Shown: positions 1 to 7,723, counted from the stretch's first letter. The stretch is 46,842 bases of DNA from Sporosarcina sp. ZBG7A (GCF_000813425.1 NZ_JWIB01000028.1:1-46842); one strand, 5' to 3'. Numbers and translations are program-made. Notes: generated by a model from the letters alone, not told the origin.

Positions 1-20
1 GTTCTTCAAACGGGCCATTT
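1..20 (+). repeat. Cassette-boundary motif, 3' half (truncated by window edge)
   Basis: The window opens inside a motif reading TTCAAACGGGCCATTTA. Close variants recur in front of several unrelated small genes here (about 1790, 2128, 2660, 3280, 46371 and 46818). It lies just upstream of the ribosome binding site of the first gene. Only the right half is visible. Confidence 0.6.
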
Positions 21-48
21 ACAGGAAAACACTAAGGGGGAATATACT

Positions 49-579
49 TTGCAATTAGGACTGAAAAACGATGAAGTCAGATTAGAAAGCTATACACCCG
101 AATGGAAAGATGAATTTATTAAAGTCAAAAAAGAAATAATGAAGTACACAAAGCTTGAGGGTTATCGCATTGAGCATATTGGAAGTACAGCGATCACAGG
201 TATGTCAGCAAAACCATTAATCGATATCGTAGTAGGCATTGATGATCTACAAGAGGTGGATAAACCGTTATTGAAAAGCTTTAGTAAGGCAGGTTTCTTA
301 AGATTGAGAGTTGAAAGACCTGGGGAGATTGTTCTAGCAAAGTTTTCCGATGACACCTACAAAGAAAAGACTCATTTTATCCACTTAGTCGAATATCGAA
401 AAGAACTTTGGAACAATCTTATCTTTTTTAGAGACCATCTAAACTCAAATGAAGACGCAAGGAAGCAATATTTGGAAATAAAACTAGATTATCTAAAAGC
501 ATCTTCAACAGGAGTAAACGAATATACAGACTTCAAAGAGAGATTTGTTAAAGAAATCTTTGCAAAAAGAACTGTTTAA
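49..579 (+). CDS. GrpB/UPF0157 family protein
   Basis: This is a 176-residue protein of the GrpB (UPF0157) family, a nucleotidyltransferase-fold family of unknown substrate. The sequence shows the typical opening of positively charged and aromatic residues (YTPEWKDEF), then RIEHIGSTAITGMSAKPLIDIVVGI. In that stretch the GST turn and the DIVV strand match the nucleotide-binding core of the family (residues about 40-64). Full length for the family. It starts at TTG 49, preceded by AAGGGGG eight bases upstream. It stands alone between two copies of the boundary motif, so it looks like a single-gene cassette. No partner suggests a specific role. Confidence 0.85.
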   Translation: MQLGLKNDEVRLESYTPEWKDEFIKVKKEIMKYTKLEGYRIEHIGSTAITGMSAKPLIDIVVGIDDLQEVDKPLLKSFSKAGFLRLRVERPGEIVLAKFSDDTYKEKTHFIHLVEYRKELWNNLIFFRDHLNSNEDARKQYLEIKLDYLKASSTGVNEYTDFKERFVKEIFAKRTV

Positions 580-592
580 CACTATTCCAGAT

Positions 593-607
593 ACGGGTGC
601 GATTGTG
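593..607 (+). repeat. Cassette-boundary motif, 5' half
   Basis: ACGGGTGCGATTGTG follows the grpB stop by 13 bases. It resembles the left half of the boundary motif seen at 1763 and 10807. The expected right half before the next gene is not clear; a decayed version may lie near 671-686. The rest of 608-742 shows nothing else. Confidence 0.35.
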
Positions 608-742
608 TTATAAGTGATTTTGTCTATTTCGTAATCTGATCATTTAGTTTAATAATAAACCTTTTAACGTTTCAAATGGAACAATAATGAATAACGAAGT
701 CGTGCAATAGAGGATACGATTTAACGGGAAAGCAGGGGGAAC

Positions 743-1762
743 ATGATTATTAACAAAAAGATAAATCAGGATTTTAAGACTGTTGTATCACATGTCAAAA
801 AAACTTCTGAAGTAGTTGACGGTTCTGGTGCAGCGGTTTTTATTATAAAAAATGACGAAATCGTAACAGAAGAATACTGGGGGAAACATTCTAAAGGTTC
901 TAGTGCAAGACATATTCAAGAAGACACCCAATTCCATGTTGCTTCAGTGAGAAAGAACTACATTGGTTTTGCTGCTGCATATGCTGTTTATGAAGGGTTT
1001 ATAAAGTCAATCGATGATTTGGTCACTGAATACCATTCGGATAATGAATCTACACTTTTCGAAGGGATTACCATTAGGCATCTCTTAACGCATACGCATG
1101 GATTAAAACGTAATGGGAAGGAAACCCAAAGAGAATTCTTGCCCGGAGAAAGTTGGGCTTATCGGGGCATCGGCATTGATACGTTAACGAAAGTCATTGA
1201 AAATGCCACGGGAACGAGCATTGCAGAAATTCTAGCTGAACAAGCATTTAACAAAATGAGCTTTACCGAAACGGGCTGGTATTCAGAGGTAAACGAAAAT
1301 CTGGTAGATGTTATAAGAGATTCGGATAATTCGAGCTGGTACGATGGAAAAAGCGTTTCTGGGAATGAACGAAATATGTACGTGTCTGTGAGAGAATTGG
1401 CCAAGTGGGGATACCTTCACCTCAAACAAGGATATATAAATGGTGAAAAGATTGTTTCAAGTGAAATAATAAACATGGCTACATCCTTACAAAGTCCAGA
1501 TCTCATAGATAAAGAATTACCACAAAACGGTTTCTTATGGTTTGTTAAGGAATTACCTGCAAGTAAATCAGAAATTGGAGAACTTGTACCTAAAGGTTCA
1601 TTCCAAATTCTAGGTTACACGGGAGTTACTTTATTGGTTATTCCCCAATATGACCTTGTTGCGGTACGTGCATTTAACAGCTTCGGTTCTCCAAACGGTT
1701 TCGATTATTTAGCGGATGTTCGTTCATTTGGTGATAGCATAATGGCATGCTTGTTAAATTAA
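743..1762 (+). CDS. Beta-lactamase/PBP4*-fold serine hydrolase
   Basis: This 339-residue protein belongs to the beta-lactamase class C/esterase superfamily (Pfam Beta-lactamase PF00144). The nucleophile motif SxxK is S68-V-R-K71 in FHVASVRK, followed by the LLTHTHGL segment (114-121) typical of the family. The second motif, normally YxN or YSN, is Y140-R-G, and the third (HTG or KTG) is Y-T-G at 292-294. The tyrosine is kept but its partner Asn is gone. There is no signal peptide, so it is probably a cytoplasmic esterase or amidase, not a true beta-lactamase. The SD AGGGGG ends only three bases before the ATG, which is tight. It is a single-gene transcription unit between boundary motifs. Confidence 0.8.
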   Translation: MIINKKINQDFKTVVSHVKKTSEVVDGSGAAVFIIKNDEIVTEEYWGKHSKGSSARHIQEDTQFHVASVRKNYIGFAAAYAVYEGFIKSIDDLVTEYHSDNESTLFEGITIRHLLTHTHGLKRNGKETQREFLPGESWAYRGIGIDTLTKVIENATGTSIAEILAEQAFNKMSFTETGWYSEVNENLVDVIRDSDNSSWYDGKSVSGNERNMYVSVRELAKWGYLHLKQGYINGEKIVSSEIINMATSLQSPDLIDKELPQNGFLWFVKELPASKSEIGELVPKGSFQILGYTGVTLLVIPQYDLVAVRAFNSFGSPNGFDYLADVRSFGDSIMACLLN

Positions 1763-1808
1763 CGGGGGCAATTCACTAATATGATCCGTTCTTCAAACGG
1801 GCCAAATT
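1763..1808 (+). repeat. Cassette-boundary motif, complete copy
   Basis: This is a complete copy starting one base after the previous gene's stop codon. The left half is CGGGGGCAATTCAC and the right half is CCGTTCTTCAAACGG followed by GCCAAATT. The right half can fold into a small hairpin (CCGTT/AACGG). It separates the hydrolase gene from a tiny membrane-protein gene. Confidence 0.55.
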
Positions 1809-1842
1809 GTAAAGTGAACTCAGCAAGAATGAGGAGAATTGT

Positions 1843-2010
1843 ATGAAGTTTATTTGGATATTTATCGGTGCAATAGCATTGAATTCTACTAGTTATGTGA
1901 TTGTAGAAAGTACTTTAGAGGCAAAAACAGGGTTTTTTGTTATAGTTATCCAAGGAATTGTGATTATCACTTTCATTCTTTATTTAGTAAAAAAGGAAAA
2001 TAAAAAATGA
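1843..2010 (+). CDS. Small two-helix membrane protein (55 aa)
   Basis: This is a short reading frame from ATG 1843 to TGA 2010, with GAGGAG six bases upstream. It encodes 55 residues. Two hydrophobic segments (about residues 3-22 and 31-48) flank a short polar loop, and the C-terminus is lysine-rich (KKENKK), which predicts a hairpin in the membrane with both ends inside. I do not recognise the family. It lies directly after a boundary motif and before a dead GNAT fragment. Confidence 0.6.
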   Translation: MKFIWIFIGAIALNSTSYVIVESTLEAKTGFFVIVIQGIVIITFILYLVKKENKK

Positions 2011-2018
2011 ATGTGTGA

Positions 2019-2159
2019 ATATTCTGCATAATTGTCCTTGTTTCTAGTCAAACTGGACATCCTTTGTATTTAAAGCTAGGTTACCAAGATATATCAAAAA
2101 TGTGGTTGGTCGAGAAGAAGTCTAAACAATCGGGCCAAATTCTTGCAAATTCTGTCTAG
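2019..2159 (+). pseudogene. Remnant of a GNAT acetyltransferase C-terminus
   Basis: There is no start codon here, but the frame ending at TAG 2157-2159 reads LVSSQTGHPLYLKLGYQDIS followed by KMWLVEKK. This is the classic last part of a GNAT fold, where a (G)xPLYxKLGY segment forms the acetyl-CoA-contacting helix and final strands. An in-frame TGA at 2016 closes it upstream, so at least three quarters of the gene is gone. The boundary motif CAATCGGGCCAAATTC (2128-2143) overlaps its tail. I read it as a decayed cassette passenger. Confidence 0.65.
2126..2143 (+). repeat. Cassette-boundary motif, 3' half
   Basis: ACAATCGGGCCAAATTC matches the right half of the motif at 1763-1808. It lies between the GNAT remnant and the next lipoprotein gene. 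Confidence 0.5.
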
Positions 2160-2190
2160 TGAAATCCAATACCTATCAGAGAGGTGTCAT

Positions 2191-2631
2191 ATGAAATTAA
2201 ATTTGAAATTATTAATAGGATTACTTTTAGTTTTAACTCTAACAGGGTGCATTGGGGAGGATTACGATGTAGGTGTTCCTACGGCCCATTTAGAAATGGA
2301 TTCACTGAAAAAACGATTAGTAGAAGCTAATATCCATTGGAACACTGAAAGTGAGAATGTACATGAAACAATAACGGATATTCAAAAATTTGCTCAATCT
2401 CAAGATGAAATAAAAGTCTCTCCAAACCAAGATGCCACATTAGAGTTTAAAGAGAATAAAAGAAATGGTGGAGATATTTGGTCAGACTCTAAAATAACGG
2501 CTGTTCTGTTAAAAGATGAAGAACAAATCGAAATTACAACGAGTGCATATACCGATTTTAAATTTCCATCTGAAAAAGGAAATTATGTGTTGAAAGTTGA
2601 ATTTAAAAGTACGGCAGGTAGTGCACAATAA
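2191..2631 (+). CDS. Putative lipoprotein, unknown function
   Basis: This encodes a 146-residue exported lipoprotein. The ATG at 2191 is chosen over upstream in-frame starts because GAGAGG lies just before it and it begins a clean lipoprotein signal: MKLNLKLL, a leucine-rich core and the lipobox LTGC with Cys20. The mature part is hydrophilic. Its C-terminus (FPSEKGNYVLKVEF) resembles the end of the next gene's product (APNEKGIYFY...FSLEVK), suggesting two related small beta-sandwich proteins. No named family is recognised. Confidence 0.7.
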   Translation: MKLNLKLLIGLLLVLTLTGCIGEDYDVGVPTAHLEMDSLKKRLVEANIHWNTESENVHETITDIQKFAQSQDEIKVSPNQDATLEFKENKRNGGDIWSDSKITAVLLKDEEQIEITTSAYTDFKFPSEKGNYVLKVEFKSTAGSAQ

Positions 2632-2658
2632 GTAGGGAATATCGTAGTTCAGTAACCT

Positions 2659-2677
2659 TTCACAAACGGGCCATTTT
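2659..2677 (+). repeat. Cassette-boundary motif, 3' half
   Basis: TTCACAAACGGGCCATTTTC lies between two lipoprotein genes. It is the closest match to the copy at the left window edge. Confidence 0.55.
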
Positions 2678-2736
2678 CATATATTTGAAACTTTTCTATA
2701 GCATCAACGACTAACCTTTATAAAGGGGGAGAAAAA

Positions 2737-3240
2737 ATGAAAAAACTTACTTTCTTAGGAGTTTTGTTCATTGCGTTGATATTAGGTGCTTGCGGGGCTT
2801 CAAATGATAAAAGTGCTGGCACGATTTTAAGCGGAAACAAACCACCAAATGTAGTTGTAAAAATTAATGGTGAAAAATATGAAACAGTATTAGGTACATA
2901 TTGTTGGGAAATCAGTTCTACTGGTGGTAAAAAGACAGGTGAATGTGTCGACACTGCTGGTCCAGTAGATTTATTAAAGGATAAAGAGCCTATCCAAATT
3001 AAGGCTGGTGAGGAAGTCACATTGAATATGGATTACACACCAAAGCCTAATAAAATGCATCTTTCACAGGTAAAGAGTGATAATGATGAAATGGAAATTG
3101 AAGTGAAAAACAATCAATTTACAGCTCCCAATGAAAAGGGCATATACTTTTATAGTTATGGCGTCTGGTGGATGGATGAAGAAGATAAAGATTTATCCCA
3201 CGGTGATGCTTTCTATGCTTTTTCTTTAGAAGTTAAATAA
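2737..3240 (+). CDS. Putative lipoprotein, unknown function
   Basis: This encodes a 167-residue lipoprotein with signal MKKLTFLGVLFIALILGAC; the lipobox is LGAC with Cys19. The SD AAAGGGGGA is well placed. The mature region contains a pair of cysteines (TYCWEIS and GECVD) that could form a disulphide, and it ends in a beta-rich segment similar to the preceding lipoprotein. The role is unknown. The gene is bracketed by boundary motifs at 2659 and 3243, so it is an independent unit and not an operon member. Confidence 0.75.
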   Translation: MKKLTFLGVLFIALILGACGASNDKSAGTILSGNKPPNVVVKINGEKYETVLGTYCWEISSTGGKKTGECVDTAGPVDLLKDKEPIQIKAGEEVTLNMDYTPKPNKMHLSQVKSDNDEMEIEVKNNQFTAPNEKGIYFYSYGVWWMDEEDKDLSHGDAFYAFSLEVK

Positions 3241-3242
3241 AC

Positions 3243-3295
3243 AGGGGCGTTTGCGGTATAAGCTATTTCGTTTATGTCGCAAACTGGCCATTTTC
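3243..3295 (+). repeat. Cassette-boundary motif, complete copy with inverted arms
   Basis: The left arm GGGGCGTTTGCG and the right arm CGCAAACTGGCC are imperfect inverted repeats around a spacer of about 20 bases. They are followed by ATTTTC as at 2659. It begins two bases after the lipoprotein stop. It shows that the motif can form a long hairpin. Confidence 0.6.
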
Positions 3296-3314
3296 TGTAG
3301 AGAAGGAGTGAGTA

Positions 3315-3515
3315 CTGATTAAAAAAAGACCAGGATTATTGGCATTAACAGTTTTAACATTTTTTGCTTATTTTATTTCTGTATGGATATTCGGATTTGG
3401 ATCATGGATTGTTAAGATACTTGGATTAGGTTACGTTATCCTTTGGGGAGTATTACTTATTGGAGTTTGGAAGGACAAGGAAAATAAAAATGAGCTTTTC
3501 GATCCACCTAAATAA
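3315..3515 (+). CDS. Small membrane protein with non-ATG start
   Basis: An open frame of 67 codons follows AAGGAG (3303-3308) but has no ATG, GTG or TTG. The likely start is CTG at 3315, six bases after the SD, or ATT at 3318. The product begins (L/M)IKKRPGLLALTVLTFFAYF and has two strongly hydrophobic segments (residues about 8-24 and 29-50). The tail is charged (KDKENKNELFDPPK). The clear coding character and good SD argue that it is translated. The alternative is a gene whose ATG was lost by mutation. The family is not recognised. Confidence 0.5.
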   Translation: MIKKRPGLLALTVLTFFAYFISVWIFGFGSWIVKILGLGYVILWGVLLIGVWKDKENKNELFDPPK

Positions 3516-3559
3516 AATTTGAACTTAACAAGTTTTTAAATAACCTTTTAAATTATTGA

Positions 3560-3604
3560 GCTCAATTGCTGAGCAATGGATGTACATCAATTGGGTCATT
3601 TTGC
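3560..3604 (+). repeat. Degenerate cassette-boundary motif
   Basis: GAGCTCAATTGC at the left and ATCAATTGGGTCATTTTGC at the right have the same layout as the complete copies at 1763 and 3243 but with several changes. It lies between two small membrane-protein genes. Confidence 0.35.
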
Positions 3605-3654
3605 AAAGTTGTAGTAGGTGCATTATTGTGTTCAATAGTAAGGGGGGACGTGGA

Positions 3655-3897
3655 ATGAACAACAAGAAATTCAAAATAATATCCTTGTCTTGCTTATTAA
3701 TTTGTATCCTCGTTTGGATTCCTAATATAGTTTTCCGAGTAGCTAGTCCTTTATTTTTGGTGACTTTTATTCTTGCTCCAGTCGGGATTGCATTCGCAGC
3801 ATTGATAAGAAAATATTGGTTAATCGTCGCTAATACACTTATGTTTTTCAGCTTTTTCATATTTATGTTTGTGGGTTATCTTGCAAACAGCAACTGA
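3655..3897 (+). CDS. Small membrane protein (80 aa)
   Basis: The start is ATG 3655, six bases after AAGGGGGGA; the longer in-frame extension upstream runs through the boundary motif and is rejected. The 80 residues form three hydrophobic segments (about 8-24, 31-49 and 54-75) with basic residues at the start (NNKKFK) and in the loop (RK). No family is recognised. It is a monocistronic cassette-like unit. Confidence 0.65.
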   Translation: MNNKKFKIISLSCLLICILVWIPNIVFRVASPLFLVTFILAPVGIAFAALIRKYWLIVANTLMFFSFFIFMFVGYLANSN

Positions 3898-3929
3898 TGT
3901 CAAAACTCAAACTATATTTCTTACAACTA

Positions 3930-3974
3930 ATGGGCGCAGTTGTTGAATAACGCTGTGCCTGAAACGTGTCATTG
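3930..3974 (+). repeat. Degenerate cassette-boundary motif
   Basis: GGGCGCAGTTGTTGAA at the left and CTGAAACGTGTCATT at the right follow the left-half/right-half pattern of the better copies. It lies between a membrane-protein gene and the nucleotidyltransferase gene. Confidence 0.35.
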
Positions 3975-4020
3975 ATTGTTTAACAACTGATTGAATACGA
4001 ACAAGAATAGGAAGTGCAAA

Positions 4021-4827
4021 ATGGGATATGATTGGGAAACATGTCCCCAGGAGGTAAGGGATTTTATTCGCAACCTTAATAAAGGTATACAAAGGATAAT
4101 AAAAGAAAATTTTGTGGGTTTTTATATACACGGTTCCTTGGCGATGGGTGGTTTTAACCCTAGGAGTAGCGACATCGATGTTTTGGTTGTTACAAATAAA
4201 GCAATAGGGGTCGAAATTAAGTGGTTATTGGCACATTTTTTCCTGGAATATTCAAATTCCCCATTCCCAGTTGAAATTAGTTTTTTAAACAAGGAGCAGT
4301 TAAAGGACTGGAAGCACCCTTGTCCATTCGATTTTCATTATAGTGAATTTTGGAGAAAACGGTATCAGGATGCTTTGATAAGTGAGACGTTTAATTTTTT
4401 ACAAAAGGAGAAAAGCACTGATACGGATTTAGCAGCCCATATTACAGTAACCAGCCATAGGGGGATATGTGTATATGGCGATGCTATTGCTGAGGTATTT
4501 CCTATCGTTCCTCAGTCAGACTATATATCATCAATAATGGGTGATTTCAAAGACTGTATACGAAATATTGAAAATGAACCAGTTTATTGTTCTTTAAATT
4601 TAATAAGGGTATTTTGGTATCTAAAAGAAGGGGTTATTTCATCAAAGCAAGAAGCGGGTAACTGGGGACTAGGAATATTACCGCAAGATTTACGGACCAC
4701 AGTTGAAAAAGCGATTAACAACTACACGGGTAATAAAATTAATATTTCTTTTAATCAGGATGAACTCACTCTTTTAAAGAAGTATATAGCTGAAAAGGTC
4801 GAGTCTTTGTTACAAACTAGGGAATGA
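4021..4827 (+). CDS. AadA-like aminoglycoside nucleotidyltransferase
   Basis: This 268-residue protein looks like the ANT(3'')/ANT(9) streptomycin/spectinomycin adenylyltransferases (nucleotidyltransferase domain plus DUF4111). The core is HGSLAMGGFNPRSSDIDVLV: the GS turn at 38-39 and metal-binding D51 and D53. E85 in PVEISFL is at the place of the catalytic base of AadA. The C-terminal helical domain has the family pattern LNLIRVFWYLKEG...KQEAGNWGL. ATG 4021 follows AGGAAGTG; the upstream TTG has no SD. By family it would transfer AMP to a hydroxyl of an aminoglycoside, but this divergent member may use another substrate. Confidence 0.75.
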   Translation: MGYDWETCPQEVRDFIRNLNKGIQRIIKENFVGFYIHGSLAMGGFNPRSSDIDVLVVTNKAIGVEIKWLLAHFFLEYSNSPFPVEISFLNKEQLKDWKHPCPFDFHYSEFWRKRYQDALISETFNFLQKEKSTDTDLAAHITVTSHRGICVYGDAIAEVFPIVPQSDYISSIMGDFKDCIRNIENEPVYCSLNLIRVFWYLKEGVISSKQEAGNWGLGILPQDLRTTVEKAINNYTGNKINISFNQDELTLLKKYIAEKVESLLQTRE

Positions 4828-4904
4828 GTTGTCTGTCACAATCGCGTGCATTAACAAAACTAGGAATTCACTTCAAAAAAGCAGGGAAATTGAATATGAA
4901 AAAT

Positions 4905-4935
4905 AAAGGCTAAACATAATTTGTTTAGCCTTTTT
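4905..4935 (+). terminator. Rho-independent terminator
   Basis: AAAGGCTAAACA and TGTTTAGCCTTT form a 12-bp stem with a 5-base loop and a T tract. It ends the nucleotidyltransferase transcript. Confidence 0.85.
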
Positions 4936-4982
4936 AATGATACCCGGGGCCACTTCTATTAGCGTTTATGAATGCTGTTAAA

Positions 4983-5081
4983 TCAGGGTTTTTTTACGAC
5001 TTTCTCGAAATGTCCGGCGATCCGCAGTGTGACCAAATTGTGCTGCAACATTTCATTAATTGAAATTATTCCAATGCATTT
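4983..5081 (-). pseudogene. Possible coding remnant on the minus strand
   Basis: A minus-strand frame of 32 codons without a start reads KCIGIISINEMLQHNLVTLR then IAGHFEKVVKKP. The GIISINEML part resembles the end of a CBS domain. It is short and could be chance. Nothing else is seen between the terminator at 4935 and the kinase gene. Confidence 0.25.
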
Positions 5082-5226
5082 CTAAATGTGTATATTGTTG
5101 ATTTGAATTTATGAAATGCACTTCTGATTCGAGGTCTTTATATACTTGGCAAATCTTAAATCGCATTATTCCCACCAATCTGTCTACCTCTCCCAGTCTA
5201 ATTTCATACGTGCTATCGACAAGGTT

Positions 5227-6924
5227 TCAATTGGGAGTTATTCCTCTATCCTTTATGTCCTCCACGAGCGGCAACCTAATCGTAATTGTTGTCCCATACT
5301 TATTTGAATCTACATTTATTTTACCACCATGCGCTTCGACTAATTGTTTGGCGATCGTCAAACCAAGCCCTGTTCCAGTATCACCTGAGGTCGTGTTCGT
5401 TCCTCTGTAATAGCGATTGAATAGATTCTCCATCATATATTTTGACATGCCTATCCCTTCGTCTCGCACTTCAAGTAGAACCCAATCATCTTCTAGGTGT
5501 ATGTCTACATGAATTGGTGTACCCTCGGGGTTGTGCTTAATCGCATTACTAATAACATTGTCTAACACCCTGTTAAATCTCTTCGGGTCAATGGCGACCC
5601 AAATAGATGTGCCTCCTTTTGGAAAGGTAACAGATTCTTCATCAACTTGACTAGCGTATTTATGAATAAATGCACCCAACTCGATATTTTCTATCTCAAT
5701 TAACACGCCCTCATTTTTCAACTGATACGTATAGGTTAAATCGTTAATAAGTGCATCCATATAGCTTGCTTTTTCTTGCATAACTGACGCGAACTTCTGC
5801 ACTTCTTCACTCGTCCACTTATGACTCGATTCGAGCATCACCGAATAACCGTAAATTGAACTAAGTGGCGTTTTCAAATCATGCGATAGCCCGGTAATCC
5901 AATCTTCTCGAAGTTGCTCTGTCTTTTGTAGTTTTCGTTCATTCTCTTCCAGATTTTCAGCCAATGTTATCAAAGACTCATCCACATCTTCATATACTCT
6001 ATACTTCTTCTTTAATCGTCCATCTTTCTTGTTCCGTATTTTGTGATCTTCTATATGTCCATAATCTTTTCTAGACAACTTTTCAATCTTCTTCATGAAA
6101 TAAAAAACAGGTCTTCCAAATCTTTGACCTATCCAAAACGAAAATAGAATAATAAATAGTAGAAGAATGCTGTGAAAAAGAGTAATGCCTATAAGAAATT
6201 TTTTCATGAAATTAATCATAGCGGTGTTAAAGGGAGCATAATGCGGATTAGGCATTCTAACGACAGCCGTTGTTCCATCCTCAAGTATTCTAGATGTTTT
6301 TATCTCTTTTTGCTCAGCTAGAACTTGTGACATTTCAAGCAATTCCATCCCATTCAACGCATCTTTAACGTTATCGTTAGATTTATAGATAATACTACCG
6401 TCTGTGTCGTAGAGCTCAAATATGGCTTTATGCTCTTCTAATACTTTTTTCTGATCAATAGTAATTTCGGGAAAACTTTTAGAAGTCATAAGTGTTTTCA
6501 ACAGTATATCGCTATCTGTCCGTTCAATGAATAGCAGGGACCGTCCTTTTTTAAGCAACCATATATACGAACCTTTGTCAGCAGACATTTCAATAAAATC
6601 CGTAAACTTATACTTGGAAAGGATTTCACTTTTCTCAGCAGAAGAAGTAATTATGTTTCCTTCATTATCAATAAGTTGTAAGATTCCGCCACTCTCTTCT
6701 GCACTTTTCTTTAGTGCATTTGAAAACAGGAAATTTCCCTCTGCATCCTTCTCAATGTGACTCTCGATTGTGTCAATATCTGCTTCCCGGATATTTGTAT
6801 ATGCATTAAAATCACTTAACCCTTTAACGGCTAAGAAGATAATAATAAGTATAGAAGCTACAGCTACACTTAAATAAAAGATAAAGAAATAACCAACAAA
6901 CCGGAGTGTAATCTTACTAGACAA
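5227..6924 (-). CDS. Two-component sensor histidine kinase
   Basis: This is a 565-residue membrane sensor kinase. The start is TTG 6924, eight bases after the regulator's stop and preceded by GAAGGTG. From the start: membrane helix about 7-34, an extracytoplasmic sensor domain of about 200 residues, a second helix about 240-265, and a linker. Then come the dimerisation box GLSHDLKTPL with phospho-acceptor H348, the N box (NVISNAIKHN), G1 (DEGIGM) and G2 (GTGLGL). All catalytic motifs are intact. It probably phosphorylates the regulator encoded just upstream and is co-transcribed with it. The divergent ABC exporter suggests sensing of an antimicrobial or envelope stress (inference). Confidence 0.9.
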   Translation of the reverse strand: MSSKITLRFVGYFFIFYLSVAVASILIIIFLAVKGLSDFNAYTNIREADIDTIESHIEKDAEGNFLFSNALKKSAEESGGILQLIDNEGNIITSSAEKSEILSKYKFTDFIEMSADKGSYIWLLKKGRSLLFIERTDSDILLKTLMTSKSFPEITIDQKKVLEEHKAIFELYDTDGSIIYKSNDNVKDALNGMELLEMSQVLAEQKEIKTSRILEDGTTAVVRMPNPHYAPFNTAMINFMKKFLIGITLFHSILLLFIILFSFWIGQRFGRPVFYFMKKIEKLSRKDYGHIEDHKIRNKKDGRLKKKYRVYEDVDESLITLAENLEENERKLQKTEQLREDWITGLSHDLKTPLSSIYGYSVMLESSHKWTSEEVQKFASVMQEKASYMDALINDLTYTYQLKNEGVLIEIENIELGAFIHKYASQVDEESVTFPKGGTSIWVAIDPKRFNRVLDNVISNAIKHNPEGTPIHVDIHLEDDWVLLEVRDEGIGMSKYMMENLFNRYYRGTNTTSGDTGTGLGLTIAKQLVEAHGGKINVDSNKYGTTITIRLPLVEDIKDRGITPN

Positions 6925-6931
6925 TACACCT

Positions 6932-7630
6932 TCACTCTCCCTCAGTTTGAAGTTTATAGCCAATGCCACGTACGGTCTTTAAATAGTTTGGAGAGCTAGG
7001 ATCAATTTCGATTTTTTCTCGTAACCTACGAATATGAACCGTAATCGTATTATCATCTATAAAACTATCCAATCCCCAAACAGCTTCATAAAGTTGCTCT
7101 TTCGAAAGAACCTGATTCGGATGCTCACAAAACAGTTTCAAGAGATGAAATTGTTTCCCTGGAATTTGGGTGATAACTCCGTTTACAATCAATTCTGCAG
7201 CGTCCACGTCTAGTTGAAACTGTCCGAAGTCATAACGGTTTCTCCCTTTATTTACTGCAGACAGATATCGGCTTGTTTGGACCTTAACACGCGCTGCCAG
7301 TTCCATTGGATTAAACGGTTTCGTAATATAATCATCAGCACCGTGTATGAATCCGCGTAATTTATCTGCATCAGACGATTTTGCTGTCAAAAAGAATATC
7401 GGCGCGTCTGATCGTTTTCGGATTTGTTCTGCTAGTTTAAGACCAGTTCCATCAGGCAACATAATGTCCAATATATATAGATCATAAGATTTTTCAAGAA
7501 TGAAAATTTCTGCTTCATGGTAAGTTAAGCATACATCAATATCGAAGAATCCCTCCTTGCGTAAAATAATATCTACCATGTCCCCAATAGCTTGTTCATC
7601 ATCTAACACAAGTATTTTTGCCTGTTCCAC
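6932..7630 (-). CDS. OmpR-family response regulator
   Basis: This is a 232-residue receiver plus winged-helix DNA-binding regulator. The receiver shows the acidic pair D10-D11, phospho-acceptor D55 (YILDIMLPDG), T82 and K104 (YITKPF). The C-terminal trans_reg domain contains the IPGKQFHLLKLF and DDNTITVHIRRLREKIE segments typical of the OmpR/PhoB type. The start is GTG 7630 with GGAGG eight bases upstream. It is the first gene of a two-gene unit with the kinase and is divergent from the ABC genes. An inverted repeat TATAGG-N6-CCTATA in the shared intergenic region is a plausible binding site. Confidence 0.92.
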   Translation of the reverse strand: MEQAKILVLDDEQAIGDMVDIILRKEGFFDIDVCLTYHEAEIFILEKSYDLYILDIMLPDGTGLKLAEQIRKRSDAPIFFLTAKSSDADKLRGFIHGADDYITKPFNPMELAARVKVQTSRYLSAVNKGRNRYDFGQFQLDVDAAELIVNGVITQIPGKQFHLLKLFCEHPNQVLSKEQLYEAVWGLDSFIDDNTITVHIRRLREKIEIDPSSPNYLKTVRGIGYKLQTEGE

Positions 7631-7678
7631 TAAATTACCTCCATATGTAAGACTCTGTTAAGGTTCCAGTCACATTCT

Positions 7679-7696
7679 TATAGGATTCACCCTATA
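7679..7696. promoter_or_regulatory. Candidate operator for the response regulator
   Basis: TATAGG and CCTATA form a perfect 6-bp inverted repeat with 6 bases between. It lies in the 90-bp divergent region between the regulator and the ABC permease, 28 bases before the permease ATG. It is the only obvious dyad there. The function is inferred. Confidence 0.35.
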
Positions 7697-7723
7697 TAGT
7701 AACAAATGAAAGGGTGGTTTTGT

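Noticed and set aside
1763..1808. Classical attC site of an integron
   Set aside because: The element has a two-part layout and inverted arms, but I do not see the conserved core GTTRRRY/RYYYAAC pair in the right places, and there is no integrase in the window.
5111..5410. 99-codon plus-strand frame over the histidine kinase 3' end
   Set aside because: It is a shadow of the kinase on the opposite strand, without SD or recognisable protein features.
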